Assembly (NCBI GenBank): GCA_050949165.1
Contig: JBMNFF010000003.1
Coordinates: 283,758 to 347,757 of the forward strand
Origin: DAIOXA01 sp050949165
Lineage (GTDB): Bacteria; Bacillota; Proteinivoracia; UBA4975
Direction of reading: 5' to 3'
DNA length: 64,000 nucleotides
Position numbers and translations under genes: made by a program. A model generated the notes under the pieces. It had not been told where the DNA came from. It was given only the letters and a program-made list of their open reading frames with translations, and did not search any database. Every line of letters begins with the position of its first letter. Position 1 is the stretch's first letter. Shown in pieces: positions 1 through 9,117 of this stretch.

Positions 1-875
1 GGGGGAAGTCCTGACTCCTTGAAGGCCTTAAAAATATCCCCGGGGGTCAGCTTTTCCTTGGCGGCCAATTCCAGCAGGTCGGCAATCTCTTCTTCCTCCA
101 GCCCCGTCTCCAGCATATCCTCCACCAGTTGGCTGCTGACCAAGTACTGCTCCACAAAAGCCTGGACAATGGGGTTATTGTGCCAGGGCATTACTTCCAG
201 GGTAGCAGCCAGCTCCGAACCCAAATTCTCCAGGGCGGCTTCGGCCACCGGCGCAGATTCGCTGAGTTCGGTTCCCGCCCTGCGATTTAAGTAGCCCCGC
301 AGGGGGGAACCGGATTGGGAATTGTATTCCCTGGCTTCCAAGCGGACGAGGTGCAACCTGGCCTTGGCGCCCTGGCCCTCAAAGGCCCCCAGGAGGCGGT
401 CCATGTCCAGGGGAACTTCCGCCGGAGCCGTGACAAAGATATCCTGGTCATCCTGGGCCAGCTCCAGCTCGAGGCAACGGAGGAAAACACTGTTCAGGGC
501 TGCATAGAGATCCTGGGGCATGGCCAAGTCCGCCAGGACCTCCCTGCCCCTTTCGTTAAAGGCGCGCCAATCCAGCATTTGCTGGTCCTCATCGTAGACA
601 AACTCCAGGCTGGGGTTGATGTCCAGGGCCAGACAGTAACTGGCAGGCTCGGGAGCCCCGGGAAGCAGGTGCAGGGAGGAAATTATGGCCAAAGTCAGGA
701 CCGCCGCCACGGCCACACCTCGGAGCCATGCTCCCCTGGCATCGGCAAGCTTGATCCTGTCTCCCAACCCTTTCCCGGCCGGGGGGGAGCCGCGGCGCAG
801 GAGAAAGTCCCCCTCTGGGGTCAGGACATAATAGCGGTCCCTTTCCAGCTGGCAGATAATCCCGATTTTACTCAT
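1..875 (-). CDS. rsgI: RsgI-like anti-sigma-I factor, C-terminus outside window
   Basis: The reading frame is open from an ATG at 875 to the left edge of the window, so about 291 residues are visible and the C-terminus is missing. Residues 1-40 begin MSKIGIICQLERDRYYVLTP, typical of the cytoplasmic RsgI N-terminal domain that binds SigI. One membrane helix follows at about residues 52-70. After it comes LALDINPSLEF, the conserved DINPSxE motif of the extracytoplasmic part of RsgI proteins. The last visible part is acidic and helical. The ATG overlaps the sigI stop as ATGA, so the two genes are translationally coupled, the standard sigI-rsgI arrangement. In the family the membrane protein holds SigI inactive until an external signal arrives. 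No carbohydrate-binding or PA14 sensor is visible up to the edge. Confident on family; the signal is unknown. Confidence 0.9.
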   Translation of the reverse strand, partial: MSKIGIICQLERDRYYVLTPEGDFLLRRGSPPAGKGLGDRIKLADARGAWLRGVAVAAVLTLAIISSLHLLPGAPEPASYCLALDINPSLEFVYDEDQQMLDWRAFNERGREVLADLAMPQDLYAALNSVFLRCLELELAQDDQDIFVTAPAEVPLDMDRLLGAFEGQGAKARLHLVRLEAREYNSQSGSPLRGYLNRRAGTELSESAPVAEAALENLGSELAATLEVMPWHNNPIVQAFVEQYLVSSQLVEDMLETGLEEEEIADLLELAAKEKLTPGDIFKAFKESGLP

Positions 876-1543
876 GCTTCTTCCCTCCCCAGGCCCAAGT
901 AGGTAGCGATAAAGGGAAAATCCCCGGCCCTGGCAGCCACTGCCAGCAAGGCCAGTAGGTAGCGGCGCCGGTTGGCTAAAGCCTTCTTGCTCTCCCCGGT
1001 GAGTTGAGAAAGCTGCTCCAAGGGCAGCCTTCCCTTTTCCAGAATCAGGGTCAGGAGTTGCTCCTGGGCGGCAATAATCCTTGCTGCCCGTAGAATCCTC
1101 TCCCGCACGCCTTGTTGGCGCGGAGACTCCTTAACCAAATCGGCGAAGCTGATCCCGTATTTGCCCAGCAAGCGGGAGAATTCTTCAAGCTCCGCCGCCC
1201 TTTCCAGGCGCAGGAACTCTTCCCCGGTTTGGGATAGCTTAGCCCCCCTAGGAAGTTCTTCCACGCACACCTCCCGCTCCCGCCGGCGCAGAGTGCGCTG
1301 GTAGTCGATGAGGCGGCGTTTGATTACCAGGGAAGCAAAGGTATCGAAGCCCGCCCCCTTCTGAGGCTGGTAAATATCTATGGCCGAATCCAGGGCGAGC
1401 AGGGCGATGCTCAATTCCTCATCCCTGCCCCATTCCAGCAACCTGCGGCAATGAGCCGAGGCCACTTTGCGAACAAAGCCCCTGTACTTTTCCAAAAAGA
1501 GATTGCGGCTGACTGGATCGCCCTTTGCCTCGAGATAGTCCAC
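872..1543 (-). CDS. sigI: RNA polymerase sigma factor SigI
   Basis: 223 residues, near the family length of about 240. The N-terminal half has the SigI-type region 2 signature: GDPVSRNLFLEKYRGFVRKV, then DEELSIALLALDSAID and FDTFASLVIKRRLIDYQR. The C-terminal half holds the SigI-specific helical domain in place of a normal region 4. Start is GTG at 1543, eight bases after AAAGGAGGG. It overlaps rsgI by ATGA. SigI factors in Bacillus and cellulolytic clostridia direct heat, envelope or polysaccharide-response genes and are held by RsgI. No glycoside hydrolase lies nearby, so the regulon cannot be read from context. Confidence 0.93.
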   Translation of the reverse strand: MDYLEAKGDPVSRNLFLEKYRGFVRKVASAHCRRLLEWGRDEELSIALLALDSAIDIYQPQKGAGFDTFASLVIKRRLIDYQRTLRRREREVCVEELPRGAKLSQTGEEFLRLERAAELEEFSRLLGKYGISFADLVKESPRQQGVRERILRAARIIAAQEQLLTLILEKGRLPLEQLSQLTGESKKALANRRRYLLALLAVAARAGDFPFIATYLGLGREEA

Positions 1544-1613
1544 TGCGCCAGCCCTCCTTTATGCTATATTCGCTCCTGAAACCGATGATTTGGGGATTTT
1601 CAGCAACGCCCGA

Positions 1614-1636
1614 CAAAAAAGACTGCCGCAGCAGTC
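1614..1636 (-). terminator. Rho-independent terminator of the 1638-2165 gene
   Basis: On the minus strand GACTGC-TGCG-GCAGTC is followed by six T, directly after the TAA of the upstream gene. It separates that gene from sigI. Confidence 0.85.
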
Positions 1637-1637
1637 C

Positions 1638-2165
1638 TTACAGTTCTCCCTCAATTCTCGTCTGGTCCAGCCAATTGGAGTAAAGGCGGACAAAATTGGG
1701 GCGGCAGACCTCCAAATCCATCTTGTACTGGTGCAAGATCTTTAATTGCTCTTCGATATGGCTGCCCCGCAACACGGTAACCACCAGTTTAAAAGTGTTG
1801 TCCAGGGCCCGGCAACGCTGGTAAAGGACCTCCAGGTCCTGGGGGGAAATATCTTCGTACAGGACCACCCAATTATTTTCCTGGCTACGGAGAAACTGGC
1901 TGGCCAGTTCGACAATTTCCGGGTCCTTTATGACGTGAATCGCTATCATCAGGAGGGCATCCTCCAAAGCATTTTCCAGGGTGGGAATCCATGTGACCTT
2001 GACCGGTTCGCCCTCTCCCTGCACCTCGGGGAACAGAACCAGGGACGGCCTGGTGTTCTCCAAAAAATACAGGCGGTGACTGGGCTCGATTCCGTCATGG
2101 TAGGGATGCCCGCGGCCAATCAAGATTTGCGCGGTAACCGTTGCCAATGTATATACCCTCCCCAT
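1638..2165 (-). CDS. Hypothetical cytoplasmic protein, unknown function
   Basis: About 175 residues from the ATG at 2165 (MGRVYTLATV), preceded by GAAGGA seven bases upstream; an ATG at 2180 has no ribosome binding site. The protein is soluble, with no signal or membrane helix. It opens with a predicted strand-rich part (TVTAQILIGRGHPYHDGIEP), then a helical region rich in Leu and acidic residues and a WVVLYEDISPQDLEVLYQRC stretch near residue 110. I recognise no family or catalytic motif. It is a single-gene unit closed by the terminator at 1614-1636. Confidence 0.7.
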   Translation of the reverse strand: MGRVYTLATVTAQILIGRGHPYHDGIEPSHRLYFLENTRPSLVLFPEVQGEGEPVKVTWIPTLENALEDALLMIAIHVIKDPEIVELASQFLRSQENNWVVLYEDISPQDLEVLYQRCRALDNTFKLVVTVLRGSHIEEQLKILHQYKMDLEVCRPNFVRLYSNWLDQTRIEGEL

Positions 2166-2256
2166 ATTCAATTCCTTCATCGGTCAATATTCCACACACC
2201 CCGGGAAAAATCCTGCCATAATTATTAAACAAAACTGTCCCCCACCCCTGCATACA

Positions 2257-2302
2257 GAAAGTTACACTTTCACCTTGACAATTTTAATCAATCCCATAAA
2301 AT
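2257..2302 (+). promoter_or_regulatory. Promoter and adjacent inverted repeat for the ABC exporter
   Basis: TTGACA at 2275-2280 and TAAAAT at 2297-2302, 16 bases apart, lie just upstream of the exporter start at 2325. GAAAGT-TAC-ACTTTC (2257-2271), a perfect 6-3-6 inverted repeat, sits three bases before the -35 box and is a candidate operator. Confidence 0.7.
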
Positions 2303-2324
2303 ATTTAATAAAGGGGTGACCTAT

Positions 2325-4082
2325 ATGTCTTACAAATCCGAACTCCGCCTGCTCTGGCGCCGGCTTAGCGGGCAGGGCAGCTGGCTGGTAATTGCCGTTT
2401 TGGGGGCAATAACCGCTTCGGTCTTGACCCTCGTTACCTTTGACCGGTTTCGGCAAATGGTGGACGTTGTCCTGGCCGGTGACGGATCGCTTTTTATCGC
2501 CAACGCCAAAATCCTATGCCTGTTGGTTCCGGCCGCCGTGGCGGTGGAGTACATGCTGCGCTATAGTTCCGGGCGCTTTGCCGAGGCAGGCACCGCGGCA
2601 ATCCGCGACCAGATGATCGTAAAAATTCAGGAGCTGTCCATGGAATTCCTGGACGGCCGGCACAGCGGCGACATCATGTCCCGACTGACCAATGATGTCA
2701 ATCTCGTAAGGGACTTCCTGGCCAATTCCTTTACCAGGCTCTTCACCATTCCCCTGATGGCCGTCTTTGCCCTGGCCTATATGGTCTGGGTAAGCTTGCC
2801 CTTAACCCTCCTCAGCGTCCTCCTGATCCCCATAATGGGATGGGTTTCCGGGCGAATTAGTTCGGCCATGGCCAAGAGCAGCCGCGAACTCCAACAGCAA
2901 TTGGGCGCGGTCAACGAGGCCGCCAGAGATTCCCTGGGCGGAATCCTGGTGACCAAGGCCTTCAATCTGGAAGACCGCCAGAACGCAGCCTTTGCCGCCA
3001 GGGTCCAGGCCACTGTCAAGAGCAGCTTGAAACTGGCCAGAGGGCGCAGCATTCTCAGCGGCCTGGCCAGTATATTCAACATCAGTCCCTTCATAATCTG
3101 CCTGTTCTATGGAGGCATCCTGGTCGGGCGCGGTGAGATCAGCGCCGGGCAGCTCATCGCCTTTGTGAACTTCCTGAACTACCTGGCCAACCCCATGCAA
3201 CAAGTCCCCCGCCTGCTGGGAGAAATCCAGATTACCCGGGCCGCCCTCGGACGGATTGCCGAAATCCTGGCCGGCGAAACTGATCGGACAGGCGGCCAAG
3301 CTTTCGCTCCCGGCCAGGACCCGCTCCTGGAAGTAAGAAATGTCTCCTTCGGCTATGGGGATAAGCTGGTTCTCGACAACCTCAGCTTTGAGATACGTCG
3401 GGGCGAGCAGGTGGCCCTGGCGGGCCCCAGCGGCGGCGGCAAGTCCTCCATCCTCAAACTCATCGCCGGTTTTTATCAGCCCCAGCGAGGCGAAATCCGC
3501 TTGTACGGCCACTCCCTGACAGAATGGGAACTCAATGCCCTGCGGGAGAATATGGCCATGGTCACTCAAGACACCTACCTCTACCCTGGCACCATCGCAG
3601 AGAACATCGGTTGGGGCAAGCCCGGCTCCACCCTGGAGGAGATAATAGCGGCGGCAAAGCTGGCCAACGCCCATGATTTCATCACTGCTCTGCCCGGGGC
3701 TTATCAAAGTCAGGTGGGCGAGCTGGGCGCAAAGCTCTCGGGGGGGCAGCGGCAACGCATTGCCATCGCCCGGGCCATCCTCAACGACGCCGACTTGCTC
3801 CTCCTGGACGAGCCCACTTCCGCCCTGGACGCCGAATCAGAACGCTCGGTCCAGCAGGCCCTGGACTCTTTCATGGCCGGCAAGACCAGCATTATCGTAG
3901 CCCATCGGCTTTCCACCATCAAAAACGCCCGGCGGATACTGGTCATCGATGGGGGCCGGGTAGTGGAATCCGGCAGCCACCAGGAGCTCTTGGCTAAGCA
4001 GGGGGTCTATTCAAAACTGTACCAGGCCCAACTGGCTTCCGAGACGGAGCAAAATCTAACAGGGCAGGAGGTGGGAGCGTGA
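2325..4082 (+). CDS. ABC exporter half-transporter, first subunit
   Basis: 585 residues, the usual length for a TMD-NBD half exporter of the MsbA/LmrA/BmrCD type. Residues 1-310 form the six-helix type I exporter domain (LDGRHSGDIMSRLTNDVN marks the coupling region). The ATPase domain shows Walker A GPSGGGKSS, signature LSGGQRQRIAIARA, Walker B LLLLDEPTSALD with the catalytic Glu, and the H-loop VAHRLSTI. Start is ATG 2325 with AAAGGGG eight bases upstream; a GTG nine bases earlier lies inside that site. The gene overlaps the next subunit by GTGA, so the two probably form a heterodimer exporting a drug, lipid or peptide. Both ATPase sites keep consensus residues, unlike exporters with one degenerate site. 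Substrate unknown. Confidence 0.9.
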   Translation: MSYKSELRLLWRRLSGQGSWLVIAVLGAITASVLTLVTFDRFRQMVDVVLAGDGSLFIANAKILCLLVPAAVAVEYMLRYSSGRFAEAGTAAIRDQMIVKIQELSMEFLDGRHSGDIMSRLTNDVNLVRDFLANSFTRLFTIPLMAVFALAYMVWVSLPLTLLSVLLIPIMGWVSGRISSAMAKSSRELQQQLGAVNEAARDSLGGILVTKAFNLEDRQNAAFAARVQATVKSSLKLARGRSILSGLASIFNISPFIICLFYGGILVGRGEISAGQLIAFVNFLNYLANPMQQVPRLLGEIQITRAALGRIAEILAGETDRTGGQAFAPGQDPLLEVRNVSFGYGDKLVLDNLSFEIRRGEQVALAGPSGGGKSSILKLIAGFYQPQRGEIRLYGHSLTEWELNALRENMAMVTQDTYLYPGTIAENIGWGKPGSTLEEIIAAAKLANAHDFITALPGAYQSQVGELGAKLSGGQRQRIAIARAILNDADLLLLDEPTSALDAESERSVQQALDSFMAGKTSIIVAHRLSTIKNARRILVIDGGRVVESGSHQELLAKQGVYSKLYQAQLASETEQNLTGQEVGA

Positions 4083-5815
4083 AAAGACATACATTGGCTC
4101 GCCTCTTGTCCATGGTGGAGGGAAAGGGCTGGTACTGGGCGGGTTTGGCCGGAACCGGCCTGGAACCCATGCTCCGCAACCTCATCGTCGCCATCTGGCT
4201 GATGACGGTCATCGATACAGCAGTCGCCGGCGACGTCCCCGGGATAATCAGGGGTACCGCCTGGGGCTTCGCCGCCATGCTTCTCCTCAGCCTCTATCAA
4301 ATTTTCTTTAACTATGTTTGGGAAAAGGGCGTGACCCTGACCACAGCTGCAATTCGCCGCCGCGTCTTCGACCATGCCCAGCGCCTGCCCTACGCATACA
4401 GCAATAACCAGCACAGCGGCGACATCATCTCCAGGGCCACCAACGATATCAAGGCTGCCGAAGAGGCCTATGGGGTCAACCTGCAACTTCTGGTTTCCGA
4501 CCTGTTGGGAGCGGTCATCTCCCTGGCCATCGTCTTCGCACTCAGTTGGCAACTGGGCCTGGCCTCTTCCCTCATGGCGCTGGTGTTTTTCCTGGCCAGC
4601 CTCCCCCTTTCCAGATCCCTGCGCCTGATCGGCGCCAAAGTTCAAACCGGTCTGGGGCGAATAACCGAGGCCCTCTCGGATATCCTGGCCAGCGTCCCGG
4701 TAACTCGAATCTTTAATCTGAAGGACATAGTCACCGCAGACTACAGGCAAAAAAATGCCCGGGTCTTGCACCTGTCCCTGGCCAGGGCGGCCCTCAGCGC
4801 CGGCTTGGCGGCCCTGGGCGTCCTGGGTTTTCTCGGCTCCCAAATTGGCATTATCTCCCTGGGGAGCTACTTGGCCCTGAACAACCAGATCAGCCTTGGC
4901 CAAATAGCCTTTACCACCCAGATGGTCAGCGCCCTCTTCATTACCCTGGGCACGGTTTTCGGCAGGCTCCAGGCCTCCCTGGCCGGGGCAGACCGGGTGC
5001 TGGAAATCCTGGCAGTCCCCCAGGAGCGCCGGGACGGCGCCCCAGCCGCCCAGGCCGGCGATTCCCGGGGCATCTCGGTAAAGGACCTGTCCTTCCGCTA
5101 CAGCGCCGACGCCCCCGTCCTGGACAAGGTCAGCTTCGAAGTCCCTCCGGGCAAGGTCTATGCCCTGGTGGGTCCCAGCGGCAGCGGCAAGAGCACGGTA
5201 TTGCAGCTGCTCCTGGGTCTCTACCCCCTGGAGCAGGGGGAAATCCTCATCAACGGTTATGACTTGGCCGCAACTTCCCCTGCCGTCATTCGGGAACAGA
5301 TCGCCTATGTACCCCAGTCATCCTGGCTCTACGCCGCCAGCATCGCAGAAAACATCGCCTGCGCCCGGGAAGGCGCCACCGCCGCCCAGGTGGAGGCGGC
5401 AGCCAGAGCGGCCAATGCCCATGATTTTATCATGAAACTGCCCCAGGGCTACGCCACGCCGGTAGGGGAGCAGGGCTCCCGCCTTTCCGGGGGTCAGCGC
5501 CAGCGCATTGCCATCGCCCGGGCCCTCCTCAAGGACAGTCCAATCCTCCTCCTGGACGAAGCCACATCCGCCCTGGATGCCGAGTCGGAGCACCTGGTCC
5601 AGCAAGCCCTGGAGACCCTGATGGAGGGGAGGACAACCCTGGTGGTAGCCCACCGCCTCTCCACCATCCGCAATGCCGACCAGATCCTGGTCCTGGATCA
5701 GGGGAGAATAGTTGAACAGGGAACCCATGCTGAACTGCTGGCCCAAGGCGGGGTTTATCGCCGGCTCTATGAGCTTCAGTTTTCCCGGCAGGCAAGCGCC
5801 GGTGACCCGGCATAG
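4079..5815 (+). CDS. ABC exporter half-transporter, second subunit
   Basis: 578 residues with the same TMD-NBD design as the gene before it, but divergent enough to be a heterodimer partner rather than a recent copy. The membrane domain carries NQHSGDIISRATNDIKAAEE. The ATPase domain has Walker A GPSGSGKST, LSGGQRQRIAIARALL, LLLLDEATSALD and VAHRLSTI. The GTG start overlaps the previous stop (GTGA), a translational coupling. The following gene is a GntR-family repressor, so substrate-responsive control of the exporter is plausible but not shown. Confidence 0.9.
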   Translation: MKRHTLARLLSMVEGKGWYWAGLAGTGLEPMLRNLIVAIWLMTVIDTAVAGDVPGIIRGTAWGFAAMLLLSLYQIFFNYVWEKGVTLTTAAIRRRVFDHAQRLPYAYSNNQHSGDIISRATNDIKAAEEAYGVNLQLLVSDLLGAVISLAIVFALSWQLGLASSLMALVFFLASLPLSRSLRLIGAKVQTGLGRITEALSDILASVPVTRIFNLKDIVTADYRQKNARVLHLSLARAALSAGLAALGVLGFLGSQIGIISLGSYLALNNQISLGQIAFTTQMVSALFITLGTVFGRLQASLAGADRVLEILAVPQERRDGAPAAQAGDSRGISVKDLSFRYSADAPVLDKVSFEVPPGKVYALVGPSGSGKSTVLQLLLGLYPLEQGEILINGYDLAATSPAVIREQIAYVPQSSWLYAASIAENIACAREGATAAQVEAAARAANAHDFIMKLPQGYATPVGEQGSRLSGGQRQRIAIARALLKDSPILLLDEATSALDAESEHLVQQALETLMEGRTTLVVAHRLSTIRNADQILVLDQGRIVEQGTHAELLAQGGVYRRLYELQFSRQASAGDPA

Positions 5816-5851
5816 TATTGGCCCTCAATACCCCGCACCTTTTCCCTTTTC

Positions 5852-5875
5852 TTACCCCATGGTATAATTGGGTAA
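5852..5875 (+). promoter_or_regulatory. GntR promoter with operator spanning the -10 box
   Basis: TTACCC (5852-5857) and GGGTAA (5870-5875) form an inverted repeat with a 12-base centre that contains a perfect TATAAT (5863-5868). The -35 is weak. A dimer bound here would block transcription of the gntR gene at 5898, which suggests autorepression. Confidence 0.65.
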
Positions 5876-5897
5876 AAATCTGTGGCGGTGATAATAA

Positions 5898-6620
5898 ATG
5901 TTGGAGAACTCCGGGATGCCCTTATATCTGCAAGTATACGAAGCCCTGAAGCAGAAGATAACCGCCGGGGATTGGCCCGAAGAGTCGGCCATACCCACCG
6001 AAGCCAACCTGATGAAGACTTTCGGCGTCGGCCGGGAGACGGTGCGCCGGGCGGTGCTGAGGTTGGTCAACGAGGGCTACCTCTTCCGACAGCGAGGCAA
6101 GGGCACCTTTGTCTGCCGCCGGCGCCCCGAGGACGGCCTGGAGCAGCTGGTCTCCTTCACCGCCGAAATGTTGTCCCGGGGCTACCGGCCGGGCACCCAG
6201 GTCCTGGTCCACCGCCGGCAACAGCCCGACCCGGAAACCGCCAGGCTCCTGAACTCTGCCCCCTCTGAAGATATCTTGTACATCAAGCGCCTGCGCACCG
6301 CTAATCAACTGGCAGTGGCTCTGGAAGAATCCTTCCTGCGCACCGACGTCTTCGGGGAATTGGACCCCGACAAGCTGGGGGGATCCTTTTACGACTACCT
6401 GGTCTATGACAAAGGAATCAAGCCGGGGAAGATCGTCCAGGAAATCAGCTCAGGCCTGGCCGACCCGGAAACAGCTAATCTCCTGGAAGTTGAACCCGGG
6501 CACCCCATCCTCCAGCTCTCCCGGATGATGTATACCGTCGACGGCACTCCCTTCTTCTGGCTGGTCTTCCGCTACCGGGGCGATATTTACTCCATCAAGA
6601 CCAAGCTGGACTTCGCCTAG
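5898..6620 (+). CDS. GntR family repressor, HutC/UTRA subfamily
   Basis: 240 residues, normal for the HutC subfamily. Residues 8-75 are a winged helix (PLYLQVYEALKQKITAGDWP, then LMKTFGVGRETVRRAVLRLV and GYLFRQRGKGTFV). Residues about 95-235 form a UTRA effector domain (LYIKRLRTANQLAVALEESF, GHPILQLSRMMYTVDGTPFF). UTRA domains bind small ligands such as sugar phosphates or amino-acid derivatives. Start ATG 5898 after GGCGGTGATAATA. It lies 80 bases after the ABC exporter and has its own promoter containing an inverted-repeat operator. Likely target is itself and possibly the exporter; the effector is unknown. Confidence 0.88.
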   Translation: MLENSGMPLYLQVYEALKQKITAGDWPEESAIPTEANLMKTFGVGRETVRRAVLRLVNEGYLFRQRGKGTFVCRRRPEDGLEQLVSFTAEMLSRGYRPGTQVLVHRRQQPDPETARLLNSAPSEDILYIKRLRTANQLAVALEESFLRTDVFGELDPDKLGGSFYDYLVYDKGIKPGKIVQEISSGLADPETANLLEVEPGHPILQLSRMMYTVDGTPFFWLVFRYRGDIYSIKTKLDFA

Positions 6621-6640
6621 GCTATCTGACCGCTGAAAAA

Positions 6641-6670
6641 AGACCCTATCGCGCTGCGATAAGGTCTTTT
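6641..6670. terminator. Bidirectional terminator between convergent genes
   Basis: AGACCCTATCGC and GCGATAAGGTCT pair around a short loop, with A and T runs on either side. It can end gntR from the left and the 6743-7267 gene from the right. Confidence 0.8.
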
Positions 6671-6742
6671 ATTGTCTATTACCTGGGCTGATAGTCTTCC
6701 GACCCTGAAGGGAGCAGGTCTCCTGAGTGGCTTCCAGGGGGT

Positions 6743-7267
6743 TTACTGCTGCCTGCTTATTCCCTGACTCTCCAGGATGGCCGCCAACTCCCGGACAGCA
6801 AATCGGTCGTGGAGATCCCATTTTAGCTGCTTGGGGCGGCCCCGCCAATCTGTCCTGGTGGTGCTGATGTACACCACCGTCCCCTCGGTCCGGTATTCCA
6901 GGATCTGGTCCCAGGTGTAAATGCGCCCCAGGTAAATCCCCTCTCTGCGAACCTGGCCATCCAGGGCGCTGCCAGCAATGCCGGCGAGAGCAACAGCTGC
7001 AGTGGAAGCAGTCATGACCATCTGTTGGCGGTAATATTCCATAACCCACTCAGGGGAGGCGCCCCCGGGGATCTGCCTGATCAGGATAATCAGGTTCATT
7101 GCCGAAATCAGGGCGGAAATTGCTCCCAAGATCAGGCTCCACTTCTTGCGGGGTGGCATCACCTTCATGAGGGTCCCCCCGAGGATTATCCTGATCCGAA
7201 ACCATATCATGATTACCAAACTGATGAAACTGATGGTAATAATCAAGTGCCACTCTATAAATACCAT
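6743..7267 (-). CDS. Small membrane protein with cytoplasmic C-terminal domain
   Basis: 174 residues from ATG 7267, which follows GGGAGGTGGGGC; the ATG at 7291 lacks a site. There is one N-terminal membrane helix (residues 5-25, WHLIITISFISLVIMIWF), a second near 45-65 and a short hydrophobic Ala-rich segment near 90-105. The C-terminal part from about 110 (EGIYLGRIYTWDQILEYRTE, then TDWRGRPKQLKWDLHDRFAV) is a compact beta-rich domain resembling the DUF5673 type of PH-like bacterial membrane proteins. I infer that family only loosely. Function unknown; single-gene unit. Confidence 0.7.
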   Translation of the reverse strand: MVFIEWHLIITISFISLVIMIWFRIRIILGGTLMKVMPPRKKWSLILGAISALISAMNLIILIRQIPGGASPEWVMEYYRQQMVMTASTAAVALAGIAGSALDGQVRREGIYLGRIYTWDQILEYRTEGTVVYISTTRTDWRGRPKQLKWDLHDRFAVRELAAILESQGISRQQ

Positions 7268-7398
7268 TGCCCCACCTCCCGTCTTCCCCAATTATACCAT
7301 ATCCACCAGGCGCCCCGGACTTTTTTACCGCAGGCCTCGCAAGCGGCAGCCATTGCCAGCACCGATGATTCCGCGGCCCTGGCAAGGACCTTCCCCAT

Positions 7399-7427
7399 TA
7401 GACTTAATTCTCCCCTCGCGCTACAAT
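7399..7427 (+). promoter_or_regulatory. Promoter of the SulP transporter gene
   Basis: TAGACT (7399-7404) and TACAAT (7422-7427) are separated by exactly 17 bases, 37 bases before the SulP start codon. Confidence 0.65.
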
Positions 7428-7463
7428 AGTAAAGGTGTTTACTATACAAATGGAGTGAATTGC

Positions 7464-9110
7464 ATGCTTAAGGACTTCATTGATGATCTCAAGAGGGAGT
7501 TCAAGGGCTATTCCGGGCAGAAGTTAAAGCAAGATATGCTGGCCGGTTTGACGGTGACTGCCGTGGCCCTTCCCCTGGCCCTGGCCTTTGGCGTAGGCAG
7601 CGGGGCCACTGCAGCGGCAGGTTTGATAACAGCCATCCTTTCCGGCTATATAATAGGGGGGCTTTCCGGCGCCTCTTACCAGATTTCCGGCCCCACCGGC
7701 GCCATGACGGCAATCCTGCTCCTCTTAGCTCAAGAATACGGCTTAAATGGAATCTGGCTGGCCGGAGCCCTGTCGGGAATCATCCTGATCATCGCCGGTC
7801 TGATGAAATTTGGCAAAATCGTCTCTTACATCCCCGCCCCGGTGGTCACCGGTTTTACTTCGGGCATCGCCCTGATAATCGCCATCGGCCAGATTGACAA
7901 CTTCTTCGGCGTCCAGTCGGCCCCGGCCGGGTCCGCCGCTCTCAAACTCGTCAATTACTTGCAGACCGGGATAAACCCTAATTGGTCAGCTGTCCTTTTG
8001 GGCGCCATAGTAATAGCGGTGATGATCCTGTGGCCGAAAAAATGGAATGCCATCTTCCCCTCCTCCCTGGCGGGGCTGATCCTCGCCCTGGGGGTCAGCA
8101 TGGTCTGGAAATTTCCGGTGGCTACAATTGGTGAAATTCCCAAGACCCTGCTCTCCGAAAGCCGCCTGGACTTAGCAGCCATAAAGCTTGGCGATTTCCA
8201 GAACATGCTCTTTCCCGCCCTGTCCATCGCCGCCTTGGGCATGATAGAAAGCCTTCTCTGCGGAGAAGTGGGCGGAAAGATGAAGGGCGAGCAGCTCAAT
8301 GCCAACCGCGAGCTGGTAGCCCAGGGAATTGGCAACTTCATCATCCCCTTCTTCGGGGGCGTCCCGTCTACCGCCGCCATCGCCCGGTCCAGCGTGGGGA
8401 TAAAATCCGGCGGACAGACCCGGCTGGTCAGCATTTTCCACTCCCTGGGCCTGCTGATTGCCATGTTCCTGCTGGCGCCGGTGATGTCCCAAATCCCCCT
8501 GGCCGCTTTGGCGGGAGTGCTGATGGTAACGGCCTGGCGCATGAATGAGTGGCGGAGCATCAGGTACATGTTCAGCAAGAGGTTGGTAGGCGCAATTTCC
8601 CTGTTCCTGATCACCATGTTTGCCACCATTATCTTCGACCTCACCCAGGCCATCATCATTGGCGTTGCCTTCGCCAGCCTGTTATTTATGCTCAAAATCG
8701 CCAATGTAGAGATTATTGTCCAATCTGTGGACGAAAAAAGGCTGATGGGCAGGCACATTGCCTCTGCCGACAAGCCTTTGGAGCATATCCGCGTCGTCTA
8801 TTGCACGGGCCCGCTTTTCTTTGCCAATGTCCAAAAGCTAAGGGCCCAGCTGGCCAATCTGGCCAAGGGCAAGGTCATCATCCTGTCCATGCGAGGGGTT
8901 CCCATGATTGATACCACCGGCCTGCAGTGCCTGGAGGAGCTGCACCTCATGCTGCAGAGCGAGAATCGCAGGCTGATGCTCTGCGGGCTCCAGCCCCAGG
9001 TGGCCAATATGCTCCAGAAAAGTTCGCTCACCCAGAGCATTGGCGAAAAGATGATCTTCTGGGGCGCCGCCGAAGCGATTATCGCCGCCCAGGACATGGG
9101 AGCAGCCTAA
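7464..9110 (+). CDS. SulP family anion transporter with STAS domain
   Basis: 548 residues, normal for SulP (SLC26-like) transporters. The open frame runs further upstream, but ATG 7464 (MLKDFIDDLKREFKGYSG) follows TGGAGTGAATTGC and sits just behind a promoter. Residues about 28-415 are a multi-helix anion-transport core, including SYQISGPTGAMTAILLLLAQ and PAPVVTGFTSGIALIIAIGQ, typical of the SulP signature area. Residues about 440-548 are a STAS domain (GPLFFANVQKLRAQLANLAK, then MRGVPMIDTTGLQCLEEL). SulP members move sulfate, bicarbonate, molybdate or dicarboxylates; nothing here decides which. The gene stands alone with its own terminator. Confidence 0.9.
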   Translation: MLKDFIDDLKREFKGYSGQKLKQDMLAGLTVTAVALPLALAFGVGSGATAAAGLITAILSGYIIGGLSGASYQISGPTGAMTAILLLLAQEYGLNGIWLAGALSGIILIIAGLMKFGKIVSYIPAPVVTGFTSGIALIIAIGQIDNFFGVQSAPAGSAALKLVNYLQTGINPNWSAVLLGAIVIAVMILWPKKWNAIFPSSLAGLILALGVSMVWKFPVATIGEIPKTLLSESRLDLAAIKLGDFQNMLFPALSIAALGMIESLLCGEVGGKMKGEQLNANRELVAQGIGNFIIPFFGGVPSTAAIARSSVGIKSGGQTRLVSIFHSLGLLIAMFLLAPVMSQIPLAALAGVLMVTAWRMNEWRSIRYMFSKRLVGAISLFLITMFATIIFDLTQAIIIGVAFASLLFMLKIANVEIIVQSVDEKRLMGRHIASADKPLEHIRVVYCTGPLFFANVQKLRAQLANLAKGKVIILSMRGVPMIDTTGLQCLEELHLMLQSENRRLMLCGLQPQVANMLQKSSLTQSIGEKMIFWGAAEAIIAAQDMGAA

Positions 9111-9117
9111 AAGAGAG

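Noticed and set aside
7146..7463. N-terminal extension of the SulP transporter
   Set aside because: It overlaps the opposite-strand membrane-protein gene and lies upstream of the SulP promoter.
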